From Deltaproteobacteria bacterium (lineage in GTDB: Bacteria > Desulfobacterota > GWC2-55-46 > S146-73): a stretch of 7,637 nucleotides of DNA. Below the pieces are notes generated by a model, which did not search any database, had not been told where the DNA came from, and worked only from the letters and a program-made list of their open reading frames with translations. The stretch spans positions 1 through 7,637 of the forward strand of contig WGFF01000099.1 in the NCBI GenBank assembly GCA_015492355.1, written 5' to 3'. A program made the position numbers and the translations under genes. Positions 1-6,599 of the stretch are shown here, in pieces (within the stretch, counting starts at the first letter, position 1; every line of letters starts with the position of its first letter).

Positions 1-29
1 GGACTTAGTCCGAAAAAGATACCCATTAC
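1..29 (-). repeat. Partial copy of dispersed palindromic repeat (flank portion)
   Basis: These 29 bases are identical to 5377-5405, the flank that follows the 36-bp palindrome in the complete copy. The segment opens with the small inverted repeat GGACT-T-AGTCC (1-11). The palindrome would lie just left of the window, so the copy is cut by the window edge. Read on the minus strand, the conserved block starts 3 nt before an ATG (24-26) and codes MGIFFGLS up to the edge, the same opening as the 50-codon frame upstream of murA. It lies only 5 bp beyond the hisA stop, where hisF would be expected. The 29-bp identity is seen directly; that it is a mobile or REP-like element is inference. Confidence 0.85.
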
Positions 30-34
30 TTTTT

Positions 35-742
35 TCAGATAACCTCCCTGAGGTCTACATCACCGGTATAGAGTGCCCTGCCTATAATCACACCCTCAAG
101 CCCCTTTATACCCCTGAGCCTTTCCACATCGCCCCTGGACGATACACCACCAGAGGCTATAACAGGTATATCCACTGCCCGTACCATCTCCTCTATGGAT
201 TCTGTATTCGGTCCCCTGAGCATACCGTCCCTGGAGATGTCTGTATAGATGATACACGATATACCCCCATCCTCAAGCCTTCTTGCAAGCTCCACAGCCT
301 TTATATCGGTAGTATCCTTCCAACCCTTTATGGCGACCATTCCATCCCTTGCATCTATACCCACTGCGATCCTCCCTGGATATCTCTTAGATAGATTCTT
401 TACAAATTCCATGTTCTCGTAGGCACTTGTGCCGAGGATTATCCTCCTTACCCTGTCCATGGCGAGATACGAGGTTGCGGTCTCCTCATCCCTTATACCT
501 CCGCCCACCTGTACATCCACATCGACCGACTCTACCATGGATTTTACGATATCCCGGTTCCTTGCCCTTCCTTCAAATGCACCATCGAGATCGACAACAT
601 GGATGAGGCTTGCACCCATCTCCTTCCATCTCCTTGCAACGGATACAGGGTCAGAGGAGTATACAATCTCATCCTCCTTGCGACCCTGTACAAGCCTAAC
701 ACACCTTCCCTTTCTTATATCTATGGCAGGTATCACGATCAT
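35..742 (-). CDS. hisA: ProFAR isomerase HisA (EC 5.3.1.16)
   Basis: A cytoplasmic TIM-barrel enzyme of histidine biosynthesis that isomerises the aminoaldose ProFAR to the aminoketose PRFAR, the substrate of HisF-HisH. The 235-residue product opens MIVIPAIDI. Asp8 and Asp130 (in GIDARDG) match the general base and acid of the Thermotoga enzyme. GGGIR (80-84), GW near 140-141, TDISRDG (167-173) and the phosphate-binding ASGGV (196-200) and IIGRALY (219-225) are all present. The ATG at 740-742 lies 6 bp after the hisH stop and follows GAGGTAGGG, so the start is well supported. HisF shares the fold, but the GW motif and paired Asp residues favour HisA. The C-terminus (LREVI) seems several residues shorter than many homologues, and a repeat copy begins 5 bp after the stop. 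It is the last gene of the murA-his unit in this window; hisF is not seen. Confidence 0.97.
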   Translation of the reverse strand: MIVIPAIDIRKGRCVRLVQGRKEDEIVYSSDPVSVARRWKEMGASLIHVVDLDGAFEGRARNRDIVKSMVESVDVDVQVGGGIRDEETATSYLAMDRVRRIILGTSAYENMEFVKNLSKRYPGRIAVGIDARDGMVAIKGWKDTTDIKAVELARRLEDGGISCIIYTDISRDGMLRGPNTESIEEMVRAVDIPVIASGGVSSRGDVERLRGIKGLEGVIIGRALYTGDVDLREVI

Positions 743-748
743 TCTGCC

Positions 749-1372
749 CTACCTCATACCCGCAAAGTTTTTAAGGAGCCTGAGTCCCACCTTCTGGCTC
801 TTCTCTGGATGGAACTGGCAGGCAAATATGTTGTCCCTGGAGATGGTGCTCACGAATTCGACACCATAGGATGATGTGGTAATTACAACCTCGTCCTCAT
901 CAGGCACACAGTAGTAAGAATGGACGAAGTAGAAGTATGTCCCGTCATCTATGCCAGTGAGGAGAGGGGAGGGCTTTTTTATATTTATCTGATTCCAGCC
1001 CATGTGCGGTACCTTGAGTCTCTCTCCATCCACCTCCATGTCAGAGGGGAAGCGTACCACCTTACCCTTTATGATGCTGAGTCCCCTGTGGATGCCGAAC
1101 TCATGACTCTCTTCAAAGAGTACCTGCAAGCCCAGACATATACCGAGGAATGGCTTGCCAGATTCTATGCCATCCCTTATAACGTCTATGAGTCCGAAGC
1201 GCTCAAGATTGTCCATACAATCCCTGAATGCACCGACCCCTGGGAGTACCACATGGGTGGCATCCCTTATAACACCGGGGTCTCTTGTTACGACGGCATC
1301 CATGCCTATCCTATGAAACCCCTTCTCCACACTCCTTACGTTACCCATATTGTAGTCTATAACCGCTATCAT
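749..1372 (-). CDS. hisH: Imidazole glycerol phosphate synthase, glutaminase subunit HisH
   Basis: A class I glutamine amidotransferase that hydrolyses glutamine and channels ammonia to HisF for synthesis of IGP and AICAR. The product is 207 residues, typical for the family. It shows MIAVIDYNMGN at the N-terminus, the oxyanion-strand LPGVGAF (43-49), the nucleophile elbow GICLGLQ with Cys79, and the His188/Glu190 pair in QFHPEKS. PHMGWN (122-127) and YFVHSYY (148-154) are family signatures. I chose the ATG at 1370-1372 because family homology begins exactly there. The frame is open 13 codons further upstream, but that would overlap the hisB end. It starts 10 bp after hisB; the ribosome binding site is weak, so coupling to hisB translation is plausible. 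The obligate partner hisF is not in the window. Confidence 0.97.
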   Translation of the reverse strand: MIAVIDYNMGNVRSVEKGFHRIGMDAVVTRDPGVIRDATHVVLPGVGAFRDCMDNLERFGLIDVIRDGIESGKPFLGICLGLQVLFEESHEFGIHRGLSIIKGKVVRFPSDMEVDGERLKVPHMGWNQINIKKPSPLLTGIDDGTYFYFVHSYYCVPDEDEVVITTSSYGVEFVSTISRDNIFACQFHPEKSQKVGLRLLKNFAGMR

Positions 1373-1382
1373 CTGTGGAATC

Positions 1383-1982
1383 TCAAAGTCTACCCTTGGT
1401 GGACAGGACACCCTCTATCCTCGGGTCTATCTCCACTGCCTCTCTCAGTGCCCTGCCAAGTGCCTTGAATATCGCCTCAACCGAATGGTGTACGTCCCTT
1501 CCGTAGTGGAGGGTTACATGGAGGTCTGTACCTGAGGTGTTTGAAAAGGCCCTCAAAAACTCCTCTACGAGTCTGGGGTCGAAATCCGTACCATCGGTCC
1601 TTGTGTACGGCTCTGGTGGACTTACGTTGTATTTCAGGTATGGTCTGCCACCCACATCCACCACCACTGTTGCAAGGGCATCCATCATGGGTACGGTGGC
1701 ACTACCGTACCTTCTTATGCCCTTTTTATCACCGAGCGCCCCTGCCATAGCCTCACCGAGACATAACCCCACATCCTCAACGGTATGGTGGAAGTCCACA
1801 TCCGTATCGCCACGCGCCTTCAGCGTGATATCGAACAATCCATGTCTGGAAAAGAGAGCCAGCATGTGGTCGAAAAAGGGAATGGAGGTATCCACCTCAT
1901 ATCTCCCCGTGCCATCGAGCTCGATCTCAAGGGATATGTCTGTCTCTGTTGTTTTTCTATCCACCTTTGCCCTTCTCGCCAT
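1383..1982 (-). CDS. hisB: Imidazoleglycerol-phosphate dehydratase HisB (EC 4.2.1.19)
   Basis: A Mn-dependent dehydratase converting imidazole glycerol phosphate to imidazole acetol phosphate. The 199-residue product is the monofunctional form, without the N-terminal histidinol-phosphatase domain found in enterobacteria. It shows FDHML (37-41), the metal-binding repeats HHTVEDVG (65-72) and HHSVEA (165-170), and a conserved STKG near the C-terminus. The ATG at 1980-1982 has GGAGAGGG just upstream. An ATG 13 nt further upstream is out of frame. The 57 bp between hisD and hisB (1983-2039) is the largest gap in the murA-his unit. It holds only this ribosome binding site and a small GGAAA/TTTCC inverted repeat; no terminator or promoter stands out. 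Histidinol phosphatase must be supplied from elsewhere. Confidence 0.98.
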   Translation of the reverse strand: MARRAKVDRKTTETDISLEIELDGTGRYEVDTSIPFFDHMLALFSRHGLFDITLKARGDTDVDFHHTVEDVGLCLGEAMAGALGDKKGIRRYGSATVPMMDALATVVVDVGGRPYLKYNVSPPEPYTRTDGTDFDPRLVEEFLRAFSNTSGTDLHVTLHYGRDVHHSVEAIFKALGRALREAVEIDPRIEGVLSTKGRL

Positions 1983-2039
1983 GTTCCCTCTCCATGGAAA
2001 TGGTATCTTTCCTGTTCGTGGTCCTATGGAAGAAAAGAC

Positions 2040-3323
2040 TTATTCCTCCCTTATCCTCACACTCTCCCTGTGTGCTGTAAGTCCCTCTATGGTTGCAAGC
2101 CTTTCTATGGGCTTTTTGAGTTCGTTGAGTGCATCTCTGGAAAAACTTATTATACTCGAGCGCTTTAAAAAATCCTCCACACCAAGTGGGGAGGAGAACC
2201 TTGCTGTGCCACCTGTGGGGAGTACGTGATTCGGTCCTGCAAGGTAGTCACCCACGGGTTCGGGTGTGTATCTGCCGAGGAAGATACACCCTGCATTCCT
2301 TACGTACCCGAGTATGTCGAACGGTCTCTCCACAAAGAGTTCGAGATGCTCGGGGGCGATGCGGTTGGTAATACGGATGGCTTCACGGATGTCTCCTGCC
2401 ACTATGATAACCCCGTATCTTTCAGTGGATGCCCTGGCTATGGTTTTACGTTTCAGGCCCCTGAGGGCTTTTTCTACCTCCCTTTTTACCTTTTCTGCCA
2501 TGGAACGGGATGTGGTTATGAGTATGCTTGAGGCGAGCTCATCATGCTCTGCCTGCGAGAGAAGATCCATGGCTATCCACTCTGGTCTGCCGGTACCGTC
2601 GTTTACAATAAGTATCTCACTCGGACCAGCAACCATATCTATGTCCACTGTTCCGAATACGAGCCTTTTGGCAGTGGCAACGTATATGTTGCCAGGTCCG
2701 ACAATCTTGTCCACCTTGGGGATGGTCTCTGTACCGTATGCCAGCGCACCTATTGCCTGTACACCGCCCACACGGTATATCCTGTCCACACCTGTAAGGA
2801 AGGCTGTGGCAAGTACATAGGGGTTTATACCCTTCCTGCGAGGAGGGGTGACCATTACAACCTCGTCCACACCAGCAACCTTGGCAGGCACTACATTCAT
2901 GATGACAGTGGATGGATATACAGCCTTGCCACCCGGTACATACACACCAGCCCTCTCAATCGGGGTTACCTTTTGACCGAGTATGGTCCCCTTCTCCTCT
3001 GTAAGGAACCATGACTCTGGCACAGACCTTCTGTGGAAGTCCTCGATCCTCTTTATGGCGAGTTCAACTACCCTGCGGTCCCTCCTGGGGATGGCATCCA
3101 GGGCGGATTCCATCTCCCTTCTCTCCACCACCATGCCATCCCTTATATCCACGCCATCGAACCTTTCTGTATACTCGAAAAGGGCGGTATCTCCCCTCCT
3201 CCTTACATCCTCAAGGATGTTCCTTACGTCCTTTTCTATCTCTTTTGTATCCACATCACCCCTTGAGGTGATGGACTGGAGTACCTCCTTGAAGGCACTA
3301 TCCTTTGTGTGGATTATCCTCAT
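2040..3323 (-). CDS. hisD: Histidinol dehydrogenase HisD (EC 1.1.1.23)
   Basis: A zinc-dependent enzyme performing the last two NAD-linked oxidations from histidinol to histidine. The 427-residue product has the usual family length. It carries RAGVYVPGG (124-132), GVQAIGALAYGT (187-198), IVGPGNIYV (207-215), and the signature around AGPSEILI (232-239) leading to SQAEHD (256-261). Zinc ligands by comparison with the E. coli enzyme are Gln257, His260, Asp359 and His418. The catalytic pair is Glu325-His326 in APEHLEL. I chose the ATG at 3321-3323, which overlaps the hisG TGA in an ATGA arrangement and matches where family similarity begins. The frame stays open to about 3416, but that extension is low-complexity, charged and lies wholly inside hisG. 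The overlap predicts translational coupling with hisG. Confidence 0.98.
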   Translation of the reverse strand: MRIIHTKDSAFKEVLQSITSRGDVDTKEIEKDVRNILEDVRRRGDTALFEYTERFDGVDIRDGMVVERREMESALDAIPRRDRRVVELAIKRIEDFHRRSVPESWFLTEEKGTILGQKVTPIERAGVYVPGGKAVYPSTVIMNVVPAKVAGVDEVVMVTPPRRKGINPYVLATAFLTGVDRIYRVGGVQAIGALAYGTETIPKVDKIVGPGNIYVATAKRLVFGTVDIDMVAGPSEILIVNDGTGRPEWIAMDLLSQAEHDELASSILITTSRSMAEKVKREVEKALRGLKRKTIARASTERYGVIIVAGDIREAIRITNRIAPEHLELFVERPFDILGYVRNAGCIFLGRYTPEPVGDYLAGPNHVLPTGGTARFSSPLGVEDFLKRSSIISFSRDALNELKKPIERLATIEGLTAHRESVRIREE

Positions 3324-3985
3324 CCCTGTCCCTTCTCCGGTTTTAGAACCCTGGCGAGTCTTTCGATGAATTCCTTTATCCTGCGTGGTTTTGTCTTCAG
3401 GCTCGCCCTGTTGCAAACAAGCTTACTCGTTATATCCATTATCTCCTCCACCACGACGAGCCCGTTTTTTCTGAGTGTTTCGCCTGTCTCCACGATATCC
3501 ACTATCCTTTCTGAGAGACCGAGTATGGGTGCGAGTTCTATGGAGCCGTAGAGTTTTATTATCTCTACCTCTATGCCCTTTTGGAGGAAGTATCTCTGTG
3601 TTATGTTTGGATACTTGGTTGCCACCCTTATGTATGTCCAGTGTGTGGGGTTGTCTCTTTTTTTCAGCTCCTCTGGCTCTGCTACAACCATCCTGCATCT
3701 ACCTATACCCAGGTCGAGTGGTTCATAGAGGTCCTTTCCCTGTTCGAGTATCACATCCCTGCCCGCTATTCCCAGGTCCGATGCACCGTGCTCCACATAG
3801 GTGGGTACATCCTGGCTCCTCACAATCATGAATCTCAGTCCCTCGTCCATATTTTCGAATATGAGCCTCCTTTCGTCGTGGAGCACACCATCTGCATCCA
3901 TGCCAGCCCTCTTCAGGAGCTGGAGTGATTCCCTGAGAACCTTGCCCTTTGGCAGGGCGATGGTCAGTATGTCCCTTTTATTCAC
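3320..3985 (-). CDS. hisG: ATP phosphoribosyltransferase, short form HisG(S) (EC 2.4.2.17)
   Basis: Catalyses the first committed step of histidine biosynthesis, condensing ATP with PRPP. The 221-residue product shows IALPKGK (9-15), [23 protein letters not shown] (55-77 region), and the PRPP-binding loop segment [11 protein letters not shown] (161-171). It ends soon afterwards, so the C-terminal ACT-like regulatory domain of the roughly 300-residue long form is absent. Short HisG normally works as a hetero-octamer with HisZ, a histidyl-tRNA synthetase paralogue that also carries feedback control; no hisZ is visible here. The start is GTG (3983-3985), placed 8 bp inside murA and preceded by GAGG at good spacing. 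The GAGGATAAA stretch containing it is tandemly duplicated in the murA 3' end. It overlaps hisD by 4 bp. Confidence 0.97.
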   Translation of the reverse strand: MNKRDILTIALPKGKVLRESLQLLKRAGMDADGVLHDERRLIFENMDEGLRFMIVRSQDVPTYVEHGASDLGIAGRDVILEQGKDLYEPLDLGIGRCRMVVAEPEELKKRDNPTHWTYIRVATKYPNITQRYFLQKGIEVEIIKLYGSIELAPILGLSERIVDIVETGETLRKNGLVVVEEIMDITSKLVCNRASLKTKPRRIKEFIERLARVLKPEKGQG

Positions 3986-5240
3986 TGTTTATCCTCTTTA
4001 TCCTCGCACCGAGTCCCGAGAGTTTCTTCTCTATGTTCTCATAGCCCCTGTCCAGGTGGTATATCCTCGATACCTCTGTCACACCATCTGCAACGAGCCC
4101 TGCAAGCACAAGGGATGCACTTGCCCTGAGATCGGTTGCCATGAGTGGTGCCCCACTCAGTCGCTCCACACCCTTGACAATGGCACAGTTGCCATTGATG
4201 ATGATATCCGCACCCATACGTTTGAGTTCTCCCACGTGCATGAATCTGTTTTCAAAGACCGTCTCTGTTATGACACTTAGCCCGCTGGAGATGGTCATCA
4301 TTGCCATCATCTGTGCCTGCATATCTGTTGGGAAACCTGGATAGGGCAGTGTCTTTATATCCACACTCCTCAGTGGATAGTCCCCTATGACCCTCACACC
4401 ACTGTTCTCAGCCCTCACGTCCACACCCGCCTCCTTGAGCTTCAGGTTGAGGGAGTCGAGGTACTCCAGGGGACAGTTCTTTATGAGCACATTACCACGT
4501 GTCATTGCAGTTGCTATCATGAAGGTACCTGCCTCTATCCTGTCGGGTATAACCGTGTGTTCTGCTGGATGGAGTTCCCTCACACCCTCTATGGTTATGG
4601 TATCTGTACCTGCCCCTCTTATCTGTGCCCCCATCCTGTTGAGGGACTCTGCAAGGAATACCACCTCAGGCTCCATGGCTGCATTCTCTATCACCGTCAC
4701 CCCCTCTGCATGTACACCTGCCAGCATGAGGTTCTCTGTGCCAGTAACAGAGGGTATATCGAGGTATATCCTTGTACCTATGAGTCTATCAGCCTTTACA
4801 TTTATATAACCATGTTCGAGGGTCACATCACAACCTATCTTTTTGAGTCCCATGAGATGTACGTCCACTGGTCTTGTACCTATGGCACATCCCCCAGGCA
4901 GACTCACCCTTGCCCTCCTGAACCTTGAGACCAGTGGTCCGAGCACAAGTATGGATGCCCTCATGGTCTTCACCATCTCGTATGGTGCCTCAAAAGAGGT
5001 TATCTCATGCGCCCTTATCCTTATGGTCTTCTCCTCAGGGTCCTCATCCACCTCACAGCCTATGTGGAGGAGCAGGTCCCTGAAGGTCTTTATATCCCTG
5101 AGGGAGGGGACGTTTCTTATTACATTCCATCCGTCCACAAGGATGGATGCTGCCATCAGAGGGAGTATGGCATTCTTTGCCCCGCTTACAGATACCTCGC
5201 CTATGAGCCTGTTGCCACCTTCTATGACTATCTTTTCCAT
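3978..5240 (-). CDS. murA: UDP-GlcNAc 1-carboxyvinyltransferase MurA (EC 2.5.1.7)
   Basis: The first committed enzyme of peptidoglycan synthesis, transferring enolpyruvate from PEP to UDP-GlcNAc in the cytoplasm; fosfomycin target. The 420-residue product spans the full inside-out alpha/beta barrel pair. It has GAKNAILP (20-27, Lys22/Asn23), the active-site loop [11 protein letters not shown] with Cys118 (Cys115 in E. coli), TDMQAQ with Asp306, ATDLRA (368-373), and HLDRGY with Arg398. Cys is retained at the catalytic position, so the enzyme should be fosfomycin-sensitive rather than the Asp-type resistant form. The ATG at 5238-5240 fits the family N-terminus (MEKIVIEGG). The bases upstream (ATCTGAAAAA) give no good ribosome binding site, and a 50-codon open frame stops 9 nt before it, so re-initiation coupling is possible. 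It overlaps hisG by 8 bp, tying cell-wall and histidine genes in one unit. Confidence 0.98.
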   Translation of the reverse strand: MEKIVIEGGNRLIGEVSVSGAKNAILPLMAASILVDGWNVIRNVPSLRDIKTFRDLLLHIGCEVDEDPEEKTIRIRAHEITSFEAPYEMVKTMRASILVLGPLVSRFRRARVSLPGGCAIGTRPVDVHLMGLKKIGCDVTLEHGYINVKADRLIGTRIYLDIPSVTGTENLMLAGVHAEGVTVIENAAMEPEVVFLAESLNRMGAQIRGAGTDTITIEGVRELHPAEHTVIPDRIEAGTFMIATAMTRGNVLIKNCPLEYLDSLNLKLKEAGVDVRAENSGVRVIGDYPLRSVDIKTLPYPGFPTDMQAQMMAMMTISSGLSVITETVFENRFMHVGELKRMGADIIINGNCAIVKGVERLSGAPLMATDLRASASLVLAGLVADGVTEVSRIYHLDRGYENIEKKLSGLGARIKRINSE

Positions 5241-5249
5241 TTTTTCAGA

Positions 5250-5402
5250 TTAGGGTCTTGTTTGTAGTCCCGTACAGAGGACGATAGCCCCTTTCCTGCC
5301 CCCCAGAGACTTTAAACCAGAAGTTTTGGGGAAGGGAGTTTGAGGGAAACCCCTTTTACAAAAGGGGTTTCCCTCAGGACTTAGTCCGAAAAAGATACCC
5401 AT
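5250..5402 (-). CDS. Possible 50-residue leader ORF built from the palindromic repeat
   Basis: An ATG at 5400-5402, preceded by AAGGTA, opens a 50-codon frame ending in TAA at 5250-5252, nine bases before the murA ATG. The first 9 codons fall in the conserved repeat flank (MGIFFGLSP). The next dozen cross the palindrome (EGNPFCKRGFP), and the rest are unique and rich in Pro, Gly, Lys and Thr. A candidate extended -10 element lies about 35 bp upstream of the start, so promoter, short frame and murA are in a sensible order. I recognise no family. Against it: the composition does not resemble the neighbours, and a palindrome can lack stops by chance. In favour: the same palindrome frame is also open in the right-edge copy. 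It may be a leader peptide, a coupling ORF or an accident of the repeat. Confidence 0.3.
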   Translation of the reverse strand: MGIFFGLSPEGNPFCKRGFPQTPFPKTSGLKSLGGRKGAIVLCTGLQTRP

Positions 5403-5405
5403 TAC
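5341..5405 (-). repeat. Complete copy of palindromic dispersed repeat (36-bp palindrome plus 29-bp flank)
   Basis: Positions 5341-5376 form a palindrome with 17 perfectly complementary bases per arm (left arm TGAGGGAAACCCCTTTT) around a 2-nt centre, AC at 5358-5359. Immediately adjacent, 5377-5405 is identical to window positions 1-29 and begins with the small inverted repeat GGACT-T-AGTCC. A third partial copy of the palindrome is at 7617-7637. As RNA on either strand it would make a very stable hairpin, but no run of U follows on either side, so it is not a standard intrinsic terminator. It sits between the candidate promoter and murA, so the murA-his transcript would carry the hairpin about 100 nt before the start codon. 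The 65-bp extent is the minimum supported by the copies seen; true ends are unknown. Confidence 0.9.
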
Positions 5406-5437
5406 CTTACAAAAAGTATCTCACCCAGAGTACAGGA

Positions 5438-5466
5438 ATTATACCAGTCCAAGGGGCTGGAAAAAG
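5438..5466 (-). promoter_or_regulatory. Candidate extended -10 promoter for murA-hisGDBHA
   Basis: On the minus strand TGG-TATAAT (5438-5446) gives a perfect -10 hexamer with the TGn extension. The -35 position at 17-bp spacing (5461-5466, CTTTTT) is a poor match to TTGACA, as is tolerable with an extended -10. Transcription would begin near 5431. That leaves a short leader before the 50-codon frame and about 190 nt before murA, including the repeat hairpin. Its position after prfA and before murA suits a promoter for the second unit. It is judged from sequence pattern only. Confidence 0.45.
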
Positions 5467-5490
5467 GGGTTTTGTCCTTTTGTTCTCCAG
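5457..5490. other. Imperfect stem-loop downstream of prfA, possible weak terminator
   Basis: CTGGA at 5457-5461 can pair with the TCCAG at the far end (5486-5490). Inside, AAAAGG and CCTTTT arms (minus-strand order) pair around an 8-nt loop, with a 4-nt bulge between the two stems. It starts about 25 nt after the prfA stop and overlaps the -35 region of the candidate promoter. In the prfA transcript the T run is inside the stem rather than after it, so termination would be inefficient at best. It could equally be a processing site or chance. Confidence 0.25.
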
Positions 5491-5515
5491 ACAGGCTTCG
5501 GTTCAAGGCGGTGTC

Positions 5516-6586
5516 TCAAGCCTCAGCCCCTTTCAATGCCTCTGCCTGGTAGTAGGCTATGAGATTGTCTGTAAGTTCGTCGATATCGCCTTCGAGTATC
5601 TCGTTGAGTTTATAGAGGGTAAGACCTATGCGGTGGTCTGTGACACGGTTCTGCGGGAAGTTGTATGTACGTATCTTCTCGCTCCTGTCACCAGTGCCCA
5701 CCTGGGACCTTCTTTCAAGGGCTATCTTTTTTTGCTGTTCCTGTATCATCCTGTCCATTATCCGTGCCATCAGTATCTTCATCGCCTTCTGGCGGTTTTT
5801 GTGCTGGCTCTTTTCATCCTGACAGGTTACAACTATACCTGTTGGTATATGGGTAATCCTTACTGCTGTCTCCACCTTGTTTACATTCTGTCCACCATGT
5901 CCACCAGCCCTGAAGGTATCTATCCTCAGGTCATCCTCCTTTATATCCACCTCCACCTCCTCTGCCTCTGGCAGGACAGCAACCGTCACAGTGGATGTAT
6001 GACGTCTTCCTGAGGCCTCTGTCTCAGGTACCCTCTGGACCCTGTGCACCCCGCTTTCGTACTTAAGCCTTGAGTATGCCCCCTTGCCCTCGATCATGGC
6101 TATTACCTCTTTGAGCCCATTGAGCCCTGTGGGATTGGAGCTCAACACCTCCACCTTCCAGCCCCGTGCCTCTGCATAGCGTGCATACATCCTGAAAAGT
6201 TCCGCAGCAAATAGCGCAGACTCCTCCCCACCAGCACCAGCCCTTATCTCGAGTATCACGTTCTTTTCGTCGTTGGGGTCCTTTGGGAGGAGCATTATCT
6301 TCAGTCTCCTTTCGAGTTCCTCCTTTTTTTTCTGGAGAAGGGGTATCTCCTCCTTGGCAAGGGCTTTGAGTTCCTCGTCCCTGCCCGCAAGGATGAGCCT
6401 GTTCTCCTCGAGTTCCCTTTCCACCTTCTTCAGTTCCCTGAAGACCTCCACAGTCTCAGAGAGCGAGGCATGTTCCTTTACATACCTGCGGTAGGTCTCC
6501 TGGTCTGCAATGATGTCGGTGCGACTGAGGAGATCCCCCAGTTCCATGTATCTCTTCTCTACCTCTTCGAGTTTCTTGAGGAACAT
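5516..6586 (-). CDS. prfA: Peptide chain release factor 1 (RF1)
   Basis: Recognises UAA and UAG in the ribosomal A site and triggers peptidyl-tRNA hydrolysis. The 356-residue product is full length. An N-terminal charged coiled-coil region (about 1-100) precedes the conserved [20 protein letters not shown] region (starting 115). The stop-codon recognition loop reads PET at 187-189 followed by [10 protein letters not shown], the PxT class of RF1 and not the SPF of RF2. GGQ is at 231-233 in [17 protein letters not shown], followed by the HxPTGIVV segment (246-253). Gln233 is the residue PrmC methylates; prmC usually follows prfA in this block but is missing here. The ATG at 6584-6586 lies 13 bp after thyX with a purine-rich AGAGAG upstream. 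It is the last gene of the rpmE-thyX-prfA unit. Confidence 0.98.
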   Translation of the reverse strand: MFLKKLEEVEKRYMELGDLLSRTDIIADQETYRRYVKEHASLSETVEVFRELKKVERELEENRLILAGRDEELKALAKEEIPLLQKKKEELERRLKIMLLPKDPNDEKNVILEIRAGAGGEESALFAAELFRMYARYAEARGWKVEVLSSNPTGLNGLKEVIAMIEGKGAYSRLKYESGVHRVQRVPETEASGRRHTSTVTVAVLPEAEEVEVDIKEDDLRIDTFRAGGHGGQNVNKVETAVRITHIPTGIVVTCQDEKSQHKNRQKAMKILMARIMDRMIQEQQKKIALERRSQVGTGDRSEKIRTYNFPQNRVTDHRIGLTLYKLNEILEGDIDELTDNLIAYYQAEALKGAEA

Positions 6587-6599
6587 GGTTTTTTCTCTC

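Noticed and set aside
1373..1411. Longer N-terminus for HisH
   Set aside because: Homology starts at MIAVIDYN; the upstream codons overlap hisB and are not family-like.
3324..3416. Longer N-terminus for HisD
   Set aside because: The extension is charged low-complexity sequence entirely within hisG; the ATGA overlap start matches family length.
3423..3698. Minus-strand 91-codon frame inside hisG
   Set aside because: It is in another frame of the same strand as hisG, basic and low-complexity, with no family features.
5341..5376. The palindrome as an intrinsic terminator
   Set aside because: No T run follows the stem on either strand, and its recurrence with a conserved flank fits a dispersed repeat better.
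5241..5437. T-box or histidine attenuator leader for the murA-his unit
   Set aside because: No T-box core motif and no run of His codons in the leader frame.
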